This document shows positions 8,414-15,591 of a DNA stretch of 64,000 nt, in pieces (positions within the stretch are counted from its first letter, which is position 1; each line of letters opens with the position of its first letter). Under the pieces are notes generated by a model. That model worked only from the letters and a program-made list of their open reading frames with translations. It made no database searches and had not been told where the DNA came from. Both the position numbers and the translations under genes were made by a program. The stretch lies in assembly GCA_905182835.1 (NCBI GenBank), contig CAJJDI010000010.1, forward strand, positions 50,155-114,154, given 5' to 3'. This DNA comes from an uncultured Flavobacteriaceae bacterium. GTDB taxonomy: Bacteria; Bacteroidota; Bacteroidia; Flavobacteriales; Flavobacteriaceae.

Positions 8414-8701
8414 ATGAATGCAGATGAAATTAAAATAGGCAGTTTACTTAACAACTTCTTGAAAAAGAATAATTTAGAAAAAGGGCTTGACAAAGTAGAT
8501 GCGAAGGATGCTTGGTTTAAAATAATGGAAAATGGAGTAAGTAATTACACAACAGATGTTCATTTGAAAAATAAAACTCTTTATGTAAGTCTAAGCTCAT
8601 CTACTCTAAGAGAAGAACTAAGTTATGGAAAGGAAAAAATAATAAACCTTTTAAATACTGCATTAGAAAAAGAAGCAATTACAAAAATAATTCTTAGATA
8701 A
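8414..8701 (+). CDS. DUF721/DciA-like protein
   Basis: This 95-residue protein matches the DUF721 family: an N-terminal helix pair (IGSLLNNFLKKNNLEKGLDK), a tryptophan-containing segment (DAWFKIMEN) and a C-terminal strand-helix LYVSLSSSTLREELSYGK. The family includes DciA, the loader of the replicative helicase in most bacteria that lack DnaC or DnaI. This copy is the short, domain-only form normal in Bacteroidota. It follows the lipoprotein gene with no gap and precedes the CIA30 gene with no gap. Its place just after recF puts two DNA-replication functions in one transcript. Confidence 0.8.
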   Translation: MNADEIKIGSLLNNFLKKNNLEKGLDKVDAKDAWFKIMENGVSNYTTDVHLKNKTLYVSLSSSTLREELSYGKEKIINLLNTALEKEAITKIILR

Positions 8702-9235
8702 ATGATACACTACATTCATGTGTGCTATATCTTATTTCAAATAATTATCATGCAACAAAACCAAAATAACATAACAAATAACTTTGATCAATGGTTTGTA
8801 GTTAACGATAATGTTATGGGAGGTGTGTCAGAATCGAATATTAGTATTAGTGATAATAATACATTAATTTTTAAGGGCAGAGTTTCTTTAGACAATAATG
8901 GTGGTTTTGCTTCCATAAGATACAATTCAGTAAATTTAAAAGCCAATAAAGATCAAAAAATTAAAATAACTCTGATTGGCGATTCAAAAGAATATCAATT
9001 AAGAATTAAACCAAATCGATCTTTATACTACACCTATTCAAAGTCTTTTAAAACCACCAAATCTAAACAAACAATAGTGATTCCATTAAATGAATTTGTA
9101 GCTCAATTCAGAGGTAGAAGGTTAAATAAAGTTAATTTCAACTATGATCAAATTGATGAATTTGGAATACTTATAGGCAATAAAAGAAACGAAGAATTTA
9201 AACTAGAAATAATTAATATTGAATTGATTAATTGA
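8702..9235 (+). CDS. CIA30-family protein (complex I intermediate-associated 30 domain)
   Basis: The 177-residue protein has the CIA30 domain signature: WFVVNDNVMGGVSESN (about residues 31-46), GRVSLDNNGGFASIRY and a C-terminal strand block ending FGILIGNKR. The fold is a carbohydrate-binding-like jelly roll. In mitochondria the family helps assemble respiratory complex I, while in bacteria its role is undefined. The ATG at 8702 directly abuts the previous stop and gives a short hydrophobic N terminus that could be a weak signal sequence. A second ATG at 8750 would give a soluble protein starting MQQNQNN. Nothing in the neighbourhood encodes complex I. Confidence 0.75.
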   Translation: MIHYIHVCYILFQIIIMQQNQNNITNNFDQWFVVNDNVMGGVSESNISISDNNTLIFKGRVSLDNNGGFASIRYNSVNLKANKDQKIKITLIGDSKEYQLRIKPNRSLYYTYSKSFKTTKSKQTIVIPLNEFVAQFRGRRLNKVNFNYDQIDEFGILIGNKRNEEFKLEIINIELIN

Positions 9236-9275
9236 AAGTTTCAGACCTAAAAAGGGAAGATCAATATATTTAATG

Positions 9276-9283
9276 TATATTTG
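9276..9283 (+). promoter_or_regulatory. -7 element upstream of the cold-shock gene
   Basis: The octamer TATATTTG matches TAnnTTTG exactly and lies 29 bases before the ATG of the cold-shock gene, giving a short leader. No good TTG is seen at -33. The position inside a 77-base gap suggests csp can be transcribed independently of the recF run. Confidence 0.45.
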
Positions 9284-9312
9284 CAGCTTATTATAACATT
9301 TAAATTAAAAAC

Positions 9313-9504
9313 ATGAGTAAAGGAACAGTAAAATTTTTCAATGACACAAAAGGTTTCGGCTTTATCGTTGAAGATGAATCAAACAAAGAACATTTTGTAC
9401 ACATTTCTGGATTAATCGATGAGATTAGAGAAGGAGATGCAGTTGAATTCGATTTAACAGAAGGCAAAAAAGGTCTTAACGCAGTAAATGTAAAAGTTTT
9501 ATAA
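9313..9504 (+). CDS. Cold-shock domain protein (CspA family)
   Basis: This 63-residue single-domain protein carries both RNA-binding motifs: RNP1-like KGFGFIVED (about residues 13-21) and RNP2-like HFVHISGL (about 27-34). It starts MSKGTVKFFND, as the family does. Such proteins bind single-stranded RNA or DNA and melt RNA structure. It is slightly shorter than the 66-70 residues common elsewhere, which is usual in Bacteroidota. It has its own upstream -7 element and a strong terminator directly downstream, so it is probably a one-gene transcript. Confidence 0.93.
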   Translation: MSKGTVKFFNDTKGFGFIVEDESNKEHFVHISGLIDEIREGDAVEFDLTEGKKGLNAVNVKVL

Positions 9505-9525
9505 ATATAAAATTTAGATTTATCG

Positions 9526-9564
9526 AAAAAAAAAGAGTCAAATTTAATTTGACTCTTTTTTTTT
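9526..9564. terminator. Bidirectional intrinsic terminator between csp and ndk
   Basis: The arms AGAGTCAAA (9534-9542) and TTTGACTCT (9548-9556) form a 9-bp stem that can extend inward. A run of A precedes the stem and a run of T follows it, so the hairpin works in both directions for the convergent csp and ndk genes. Confidence 0.85.
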
Positions 9565-9580
9565 GCAATTTATTTACTTG

Positions 9581-10000
9581 TTAATAAACTTCTCTTCCTG
9601 AGAAATGAAAATCACTTTCTATTTTAGCATTTTCATCACTATCACTTCCATGTACCGCATTTTCACTAATAGAATCAGCAAATTCGTTTCTAATAGTTCC
9701 TGCAGCTGCATCAGCTGGATTAGTAGCTCCAATTAGTAATCTAAAATCTTCTACTGCATTATCTTTTTCTAAAATAGCAGCTACAATAGGACCTCTTGTC
9801 ATATAACCAACCAAATCATTAAAGAAAGGACGATCCTTGTGAACAGAATAGAAGCTCTCTGCGTCTGACACGCTCATTTGAGTTAATTTCATAGCTAGAA
9901 TTTTAAATCCAGCTGAATTAATCTTATTCATAATCGCGCCAATGTTCCCTTTTTCAACAGAATCAGGTTTAAGCATAGTGAAAGTTCTGTTTGTAATCAT
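9581..10000 (-). CDS. ndk: Nucleoside diphosphate kinase
   Basis: Ndk transfers the gamma phosphate between nucleoside triphosphates and diphosphates through a phosphohistidine. The 139-residue length is standard. [13 protein letters not shown] opens the protein. The active-site histidine lies in ENAVHGSDS (near residue 115), and [10 protein letters not shown] and [14 protein letters not shown] complete the nucleotide site. Transcription runs toward the shared terminator with csp. A -7 match lies about 25 bases upstream. Confidence 0.96.
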   Translation of the reverse strand: MITNRTFTMLKPDSVEKGNIGAIMNKINSAGFKILAMKLTQMSVSDAESFYSVHKDRPFFNDLVGYMTRGPIVAAILEKDNAVEDFRLLIGATNPADAAAGTIRNEFADSISENAVHGSDSDENAKIESDFHFSGREVY

Positions 10001-10024
10001 TTTTTATATTTTTATATTTAGCTG

Positions 10025-10032
10025 CAAAAATA
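10025..10032 (-). promoter_or_regulatory. Possible -7 element for ndk
   Basis: On the minus strand the bases read TATTTTTG, matching TAnnTTTG, followed by GCAGC and a leader of about 25 bases before the ndk ATG. No convincing -33 TTG is seen at the expected distance. Confidence 0.35.
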
Positions 10033-10087
10033 ATACATTTACACAACTAATTAAATGATTTCGTAATATATCGTATATTCGTAGATT

Positions 10088-11104
10088 ATGATAAATATGG
10101 ATATTAAAGAATTAAAGTCTCTACTTGAAACCTCAAAAAAAATTGTAGTAATTCCACACAAAAATCCTGATGGAGATGCTATTGGGTCTTGCGTGGCTAT
10201 CAATGAAGTTTTAAAATCTTTAGGGCACAAGTCATTAATTATCTCTCCAAATAATTTTCCTGAATTTTTAAAATGGATAGATGATGAAAATGAAATTATA
10301 ACCTATGAAAAAAATCCAGATTCATGCAATAATCATATCTCAGAAGCTGACTTAATATTTACCCTTGACTTTAATTCTTTATCAAGAATTGGTCCGATGG
10401 GTGGTTTCGTTAAGGAATCTAAGGCTAGTAAAATAATGATAGATCACCATCAGAGTCCTGAAGATTATGCTAAATACATTTATTCTGATGTTAACATGAG
10501 TTCGACATGTGAAATGGTTTACCACTTTATAAGTAAGCTATCTCTAACAGATAGAATTACCTCAAAAATAGCAAGTGCTCTTTACACTGGAATAATGACA
10601 GACACTGGATCTTTTAAATTTCCTTTAACCACATCCATTACTCATAATGTTATATCTGAACTGATCAAAAAAGGAGCTAATGGAAATAAAATCAATAATT
10701 TAGTTTATGATAACAACTCTTACGGTAAGATCTTACTATTGAGTCACGCTTTATCCAATATGGTAATCAACGTGGAGCATAAGACTGCCTATATGTATTT
10801 GAGTCAAGTAAACTTAAATAAATATAATTTTAAAAAAGGAGACACTGAAGGTTTTGTTAATTACGGACTATCAATAAAAGGCGTGAAATTTGCAGCGATA
10901 TTTATAGAAAACGAAGTGGAAAAAATAATAAAAATTTCCTTTAGATCTAAAGGGATTTTTAATGTTAACGAATTTTCAAGAAATAATTTTAATGGAGGTG
11001 GGCATATAAATGCAGCTGGAGGGTTCAGTAAAGAAAGCTTGAAGGATACTATTTTAAAATTTGAAAATTTATTACCAAAATATAAAGTTGAGCTTAGTAG
11101 ATGA
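10088..11104 (+). CDS. DHH-family phosphoesterase (NrnA-like oligoribonuclease / pAp phosphatase)
   Basis: The 338-residue protein has the DHH domain motifs HKNPDGDAIGS (residues about 22-32), DFNS near 97 and IDHHQSP near 119, and a C-terminal DHHA1 domain with NGGGHINAAGG (about 304-314). NrnA-type members degrade nano-RNA and dephosphorylate 3'-phosphoadenosine 5'-phosphate. A second ATG nine bases downstream is an equally possible start. The stop overlaps the gldI start (ATGA), and this gene-gldI order is conserved in flavobacteria. Confidence 0.88.
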   Translation: MINMDIKELKSLLETSKKIVVIPHKNPDGDAIGSCVAINEVLKSLGHKSLIISPNNFPEFLKWIDDENEIITYEKNPDSCNNHISEADLIFTLDFNSLSRIGPMGGFVKESKASKIMIDHHQSPEDYAKYIYSDVNMSSTCEMVYHFISKLSLTDRITSKIASALYTGIMTDTGSFKFPLTTSITHNVISELIKKGANGNKINNLVYDNNSYGKILLLSHALSNMVINVEHKTAYMYLSQVNLNKYNFKKGDTEGFVNYGLSIKGVKFAAIFIENEVEKIIKISFRSKGIFNVNEFSRNNFNGGGHINAAGGFSKESLKDTILKFENLLPKYKVELSR

Positions 11105-11634
11105 GAATTTTAAATATAATTATTGTTTTTACAATCTTTTCTTGCTCCAATATTGAACCAAGGTATGCAATCAATCATATAAAGCATAGCAATAATAACA
11201 CTCCATCTATATTAAAGAATATCATTGAAGAGCAAGATCAAATAGTAAATAATTATTTAACTGATTACCCAGATTATAACTACATAAATTCAAAAAAAGG
11301 ATTCTGGTATTATTTTAACGAAGAAAAAAAGATAAACGATAAAAAAGCTAATTTTGGAGATCTTATTGAATTCAATTACTCTGTAAAAGGCTTAGATAAT
11401 AATATTATTTACGACATTCAAACTGTTGGAGATCAAAGTTATATGATGGATAAACAGCAAATATTTACTGGGCTAAATGATGCTTTAAAGATTTTAAAAA
11501 CTGGAGAAATAGGTACATTTATTTTTCCATCTTATAAAGCTTATGGCATATATGGAGATTTGAATAAAATATCACCTAACACTGCTATTATTTGTACAAT
11601 CAAAGTAAATTCTATAAATTCAATTAAAAATTAA
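11101..11634 (+). CDS. gldI: Gliding motility-associated peptidyl-prolyl isomerase lipoprotein GldI
   Basis: This 177-residue lipoprotein (signal MRILNIIIVFTIFSC, Cys15) ends in an FKBP-type domain: GDLIEFNYSVKGLDNNIIYD, then QQIFTGLNDALKILKTGE and SYKAYGIYG. GldI is needed for gliding in Flavobacterium johnsoniae, and gliding uses the same machinery as the type IX secretion system. It overlaps the DHH gene by 4 bases and is followed after 5 bases by a second isomerase gene, so the two are probably made together. Some FKBP active-site aromatic residues are not obvious, so isomerase activity is uncertain. Confidence 0.85.
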   Translation: MRILNIIIVFTIFSCSNIEPRYAINHIKHSNNNTPSILKNIIEEQDQIVNNYLTDYPDYNYINSKKGFWYYFNEEKKINDKKANFGDLIEFNYSVKGLDNNIIYDIQTVGDQSYMMDKQQIFTGLNDALKILKTGEIGTFIFPSYKAYGIYGDLNKISPNTAIICTIKVNSINSIKN

Positions 11635-11639
11635 TATAA

Positions 11640-12836
11640 ATGAAAAAATTATTTTTATTATTATCAGTTATTACTATTACTACGACTAGTTGTAATAATA
11701 CAAAAGTCCAAGAGTTAGTTAGCTCTATAAGTTCTGTATTACCTGGAAACCAATATGAAGATCTTGGTGAAGGATTATTTGCAGAATTCAACACTAATTT
11801 AGGTACAATTGTTGTTAAACTTTCATACAAAAGAACACCAATAACTGTAGCAAATTTCGTAGCGCTTGCAGAGGGAATTCACCCCGATGTAGACTCTATT
11901 CATAAAGGACTACGTTTTTATGATGGATTAATTTTCCACAGAGTAATGAATAACTTCATGATACAAGGAGGTGATCCTGAAGGAACTGGAAGAGGCGGGC
12001 CTGGATATAGCTTTCCTGATGAATTCGACGAAACCTTAATGCATGATAAACCAGGAGTATTATCTATGGCTAATTCTGGGCCAGCAACAAATGGTAGTCA
12101 ATTTTTTATCACTGAAACTCCTACTCCACACCTGAATAACAAACACAGTGTATTTGGTGAAGTAGTCTTAGGTCTTGAAATTCAAGATTCAATTTCAAAT
12201 GTTGAAACTGGTGTTGGAGATAGACCAATCTCCGATGTAATTATAAAAAAATTAAACATTATTAAACGCGGAGATGATGCGAATAAATTTGATGCTGTAA
12301 ATGTATGGAATGTTGAATTAACTAAATTAGTTGAAAAAAACAGATTACAAGAAGAAGAAAAAGAAAAGGCTAGAATTGAAAATCAAGCTAAGGGAAAAGA
12401 TAAAGCTATTAGCTTTTTACCAACATTAAATAAATACAAGTCAAAATCATCAAAATATAAATCAGGTCTTAGAACGTTTTACATAACAAAAGGGACTGGA
12501 GCTAAGGCAAAACAAGGGGATAATGTTAATTTATATTATGAGCTTTACGATACTAATGCAAATCTTATTGATTCAAATTCTAAAGAATGTGAAGAAGGTT
12601 ACGGAAGATATGATTCTGAAAAAGAATTAAGAGGCAGATATAATGCTATGCCTATGCAATTATCCCCTGATGCACAAATAATCACAGGATTTAAAGAGGC
12701 AGTTGGAACTATGAGAGTTGGAGATAAAATTTATGCTTATCTACCATCTAATATAGGATACGGAGTACAAGGTAGCGGTATAATAAAACCTAATCAAGAT
12801 TTAATTTTTATACTTACAATGGTGAGTATCAATTAA
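11640..12836 (+). CDS. Cyclophilin-FKBP double-domain peptidyl-prolyl isomerase lipoprotein
   Basis: The 398-residue protein has a lipoprotein signal (MKKLFLLLSVITITTTSC, Cys18). A cyclophilin domain spans about residues 42-210, with FHRVMNNFMIQGGDPEGTG, SMANSGPATNGSQFFIT and HLNNKHSVFGEV. A charged helical linker (about 220-260, rich in E and K) leads to an FKBP domain (about 270-398, with GDNVNLYYELYDTNANLID and YGVQGSGIIKPNQ). Both isomerase families are thus joined in one periplasmic chaperone. It follows gldI by 5 bases and is closed by a clear terminator, so DHH-gldI-this gene is one unit. Confidence 0.9.
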   Translation: MKKLFLLLSVITITTTSCNNTKVQELVSSISSVLPGNQYEDLGEGLFAEFNTNLGTIVVKLSYKRTPITVANFVALAEGIHPDVDSIHKGLRFYDGLIFHRVMNNFMIQGGDPEGTGRGGPGYSFPDEFDETLMHDKPGVLSMANSGPATNGSQFFITETPTPHLNNKHSVFGEVVLGLEIQDSISNVETGVGDRPISDVIIKKLNIIKRGDDANKFDAVNVWNVELTKLVEKNRLQEEEKEKARIENQAKGKDKAISFLPTLNKYKSKSSKYKSGLRTFYITKGTGAKAKQGDNVNLYYELYDTNANLIDSNSKECEEGYGRYDSEKELRGRYNAMPMQLSPDAQIITGFKEAVGTMRVGDKIYAYLPSNIGYGVQGSGIIKPNQDLIFILTMVSIN

Positions 12837-12871
12837 CTTTTCTAATAACTTAAACTAACTATCAGAAATTT

Positions 12872-12909
12872 AATAGCCTGTATTTATTTAATACAGGCTA
12901 TTTTTTTAT
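12872..12909 (+). terminator. Intrinsic terminator after the gldI operon
   Basis: The arms AATAGCCTGTATT (12872-12884) and AATACAGGCTATT (12890-12902) form a perfect 13-bp stem with a 5-base loop, followed by a T run. It lies 35 bases after the isomerase stop. Its T run reaches the last codons of the convergent pepD gene. Confidence 0.92.
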
Positions 12910-14363
12910 TTAAAAGGAATATTTAACAGCACTTCCTTTAAAAACTTCCAGAATTTAATTGTGGATTTAATTGATGCTCTTTCATCTGGTGAATGGGCAC
13001 CTCTGATAGTTGGACCGAAACTTATCATATCAAGTTTAGGATAATGAGAACCTATTATACCACATTCTAAACCAGCATGGCAGGCAGCTACATTTGGGTC
13101 AGAATTATTTAGTTTTTTATAAACCTTAATTAATTTAGCAAGGATTTCTGATTCCATATTTGGCTGCCAGCCTGGATAATCACCTGAGAAATTCACACTA
13201 TAATTGTAGTCGATAAAAAGTGATTTAATGAAGTTTTTTAGCTCTTCTTTTGAAGGTTCATCTGAAGATCTAGTTAAACACTTAATCATTAAATTTCCTT
13301 GTTTAAGCTGTATATTCGCAAGATTATTAGAAGTTTCCACTAAACCGGGTATATTTTCACTCATCTTATAAACACCATTTGGACAATTATGAATTAATTT
13401 TAACAAGTCATTTTGATTTTTAAATGTCAATACTTTATAACTTCCTTCCGCTTTTATTGTAGTTAAATTTATTAATGGATCTTTATCAATAAATTGGTTT
13501 TTTATAATAGCAAACGATTTTTGAGACTGAATTTTAATGTTTTCAAAATCTGCTTCATTAACACCTAAAATAAAGGAACTTTCTCTAGGAATCGCATTCC
13601 TTAAACCTCCTCCGTTTATTTCAGCGATATTAATTATAAAATGATCATTTAAATCTTTAATAATACTACTTAGTAATTTATTAGAATTGCCTAAATCTTT
13701 ATGTATCTCCATGCCTGAATGCCCTCCCGATAAACCATTAAGAGTGATTTTAATGAAAAACAAATCATGGTTAGTACTAACTTCGAACTTTTTAGTTAAT
13801 GTAATGTCTACACCACCTGCACACCCAATTCCGATTTCATCATCTTCTTCAGTATCTAAATTCAATAATATTTCACCTTTAAGAATGTTTTCATCTAATT
13901 GTAGTGCACCCGTCATACCAGTCTCTTCATCCACTGTAAATAATGCCTCTAATCTAGGATGAGATATTTCGTTACTTTCTAACACGCTCATTATAGTAGC
14001 AACTCCTAAACCATTATCTGCTCCTAAAGTAGTACCCTCTGCCCTAACCCAATCATTATCAACATACATTTTAATTCCAGAATTATCAAAATCAAAATCA
14101 ACATCATTATTTTTTTCATGAACCATATCTAAATGAGATTGAAGAATAACAGTTTTTCTATTTTCCATATCAGATGTTGCTGATTTTACAATGACAACAT
14201 TTCCCGTCCCATCTATTAAAGTTTCAAGACCTAAGTTAATACCGAAATCATAGATAAACTTAATTACTCTCTCTTCCTTTTTAGATGCCCTAGGTACAGC
14301 ATTAAGTTTAGAAAAGTTATTCCATATAATTTTTGGTTCTAAATTTTGTAAAGCATTGCTCAT
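12906..14363 (-). CDS. pepD: Aminoacyl-histidine dipeptidase (M20 family)
   Basis: PepD is a cytoplasmic zinc dipeptidase that cleaves X-His and other dipeptides. The 485-residue length is normal. Metal ligands and catalytic residues are recognisable: SHLDMVHEKN (about residue 77), TTLGADNGLG with the bridging Asp (about 116), DEETGMTGAL with the catalytic Glu (about 146), and LECGIIG and HSPDERASI near the end. It contains the lid/dimer domain inserted in this subfamily. It is a single minus-strand gene facing the gldI terminator, with a -7 match about 25 bases upstream. Confidence 0.94.
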   Translation of the reverse strand: MSNALQNLEPKIIWNNFSKLNAVPRASKKEERVIKFIYDFGINLGLETLIDGTGNVVIVKSATSDMENRKTVILQSHLDMVHEKNNDVDFDFDNSGIKMYVDNDWVRAEGTTLGADNGLGVATIMSVLESNEISHPRLEALFTVDEETGMTGALQLDENILKGEILLNLDTEEDDEIGIGCAGGVDITLTKKFEVSTNHDLFFIKITLNGLSGGHSGMEIHKDLGNSNKLLSSIIKDLNDHFIINIAEINGGGLRNAIPRESSFILGVNEADFENIKIQSQKSFAIIKNQFIDKDPLINLTTIKAEGSYKVLTFKNQNDLLKLIHNCPNGVYKMSENIPGLVETSNNLANIQLKQGNLMIKCLTRSSDEPSKEELKNFIKSLFIDYNYSVNFSGDYPGWQPNMESEILAKLIKVYKKLNNSDPNVAACHAGLECGIIGSHYPKLDMISFGPTIRGAHSPDERASIKSTIKFWKFLKEVLLNIPFK

Positions 14364-14388
14364 TTAAATATGTGTTTTAATTACACTT

Positions 14389-14396
14389 CAAATTTA
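14389..14396 (-). promoter_or_regulatory. Possible -7 element for pepD
   Basis: The minus strand reads TAAATTTG, an exact TAnnTTTG match, in the 78-base divergent gap between pepD and the DUF3810 gene. No -33 TTG at the usual spacing was found. Confidence 0.35.
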
Positions 14397-14441
14397 ATTA
14401 ATACTAGCAATAAACTAATAGTATTTTACTATTTTTAAATA

Positions 14442-15515
14442 ATGATTTTAAAAAAAAAATATATAGGATTATTAATTATCCCTCAAGTTATATTTATTCA
14501 ATATATATCTAGATTTCCAGATTTAATTGAAAAATATTATAGTCTTGGTTTTTATCAATATTTTTCTTCATTTACAAGAAGTATATTTTCTGTGTTTTCG
14601 TTTTCGTTGGGCGATATTATATATTTAAGTGTTTTCATTTATATTATTATAAAGTTATTTAAAAAAACAATCTTTAAACAATTTGATTTTTCTGTTTCTT
14701 TTAAATCCTTAATCTACTATACATCCATAATACATTTTGTTTTTTATTTACTATGGGGGTTGAATTATTACAGAACACCTATACAAGAAAAGTTAGCTAT
14801 CAAGTCAACTTACACAATTAAGGAATTAAAAATAATTTCGAAAGAATTAATTATTAAATCAAATAAATTACATCGAAAAATAGCAATATCAGATAGCTCG
14901 GCAACAGAAATTCCGTATAGCATAAATGAGATAAACAAAATTGCTACTCTAGGTTATAAAAATCTCAGGATTATCAGAGATAATTACCCTGAAATAAAAT
15001 CAAATAATTTGGTTGTTAAAAAATCTATTTTAAGCCTACCATTAACCTATTTTGGATTTAGTGGATACGTTAATCCATTTACAAACGAATCTCAGATAAA
15101 TAGCTTAATGCCTAAAAACAACATGCCTCATACGGCTTCACATGAAATCGCACACCAATTAGGTTTTGCTCAAGAATTAGAATGCAATTTCATAGCTTTT
15201 TTAAACACAACATATAATGAAGATGAATATTTCAAATATAGCGGATATACTTTTGCTCTTAAGCAGTGTTTAAATGAATTATACAAATATGATAAACCTT
15301 CATATAATTCTTTATTGAAATTAATAAATAAAGGTATCTTAAAAGACTATAATAACACCTCGGAATTTTGGAGAAAGTATTCAAACCCTATTGAAGACAT
15401 ATCAAAATCAGGATATGATAAATTCTTAAAATTTAATAACGTAAAGGAAGGAATTAAGAGTTATAACAAAAGCGTCTCATTAATTATCAACTATTATAAA
15501 AATAATAAAAATTAA
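14442..15515 (+). CDS. DUF3810 family membrane protein with zinc-peptidase-like motif
   Basis: The 357-residue protein has three N-terminal hydrophobic segments (about 6-22, 48-68 and 88-106) and then an exported domain. That domain carries HEIAHQLGFAQELECNFIAF (about residues 234-253). HExxH followed 15-20 residues later by a Glu is the zinc-binding pattern of gluzincin-type metallopeptidases, so a membrane-tethered peptidase acting outside the inner membrane is plausible. DUF3810 has no established function that I know of. It is a single plus-strand gene with free space on both sides. Confidence 0.75.
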   Translation: MILKKKYIGLLIIPQVIFIQYISRFPDLIEKYYSLGFYQYFSSFTRSIFSVFSFSLGDIIYLSVFIYIIIKLFKKTIFKQFDFSVSFKSLIYYTSIIHFVFYLLWGLNYYRTPIQEKLAIKSTYTIKELKIISKELIIKSNKLHRKIAISDSSATEIPYSINEINKIATLGYKNLRIIRDNYPEIKSNNLVVKKSILSLPLTYFGFSGYVNPFTNESQINSLMPKNNMPHTASHEIAHQLGFAQELECNFIAFLNTTYNEDEYFKYSGYTFALKQCLNELYKYDKPSYNSLLKLINKGILKDYNNTSEFWRKYSNPIEDISKSGYDKFLKFNNVKEGIKSYNKSVSLIINYYKNNKN

Positions 15516-15591
15516 GATGTTAAAATTAGCTTAATATAGATATAGATATACTCAAAAAAAATTATATTTAATTTACTCAAATTAAATAATT

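Noticed and set aside
13687..13962. Open frame of 91 codons on the plus strand inside pepD
   Set aside because: It is antisense to conserved PepD catalytic sequence, has no family match and no promoter, so it is a shadow frame.
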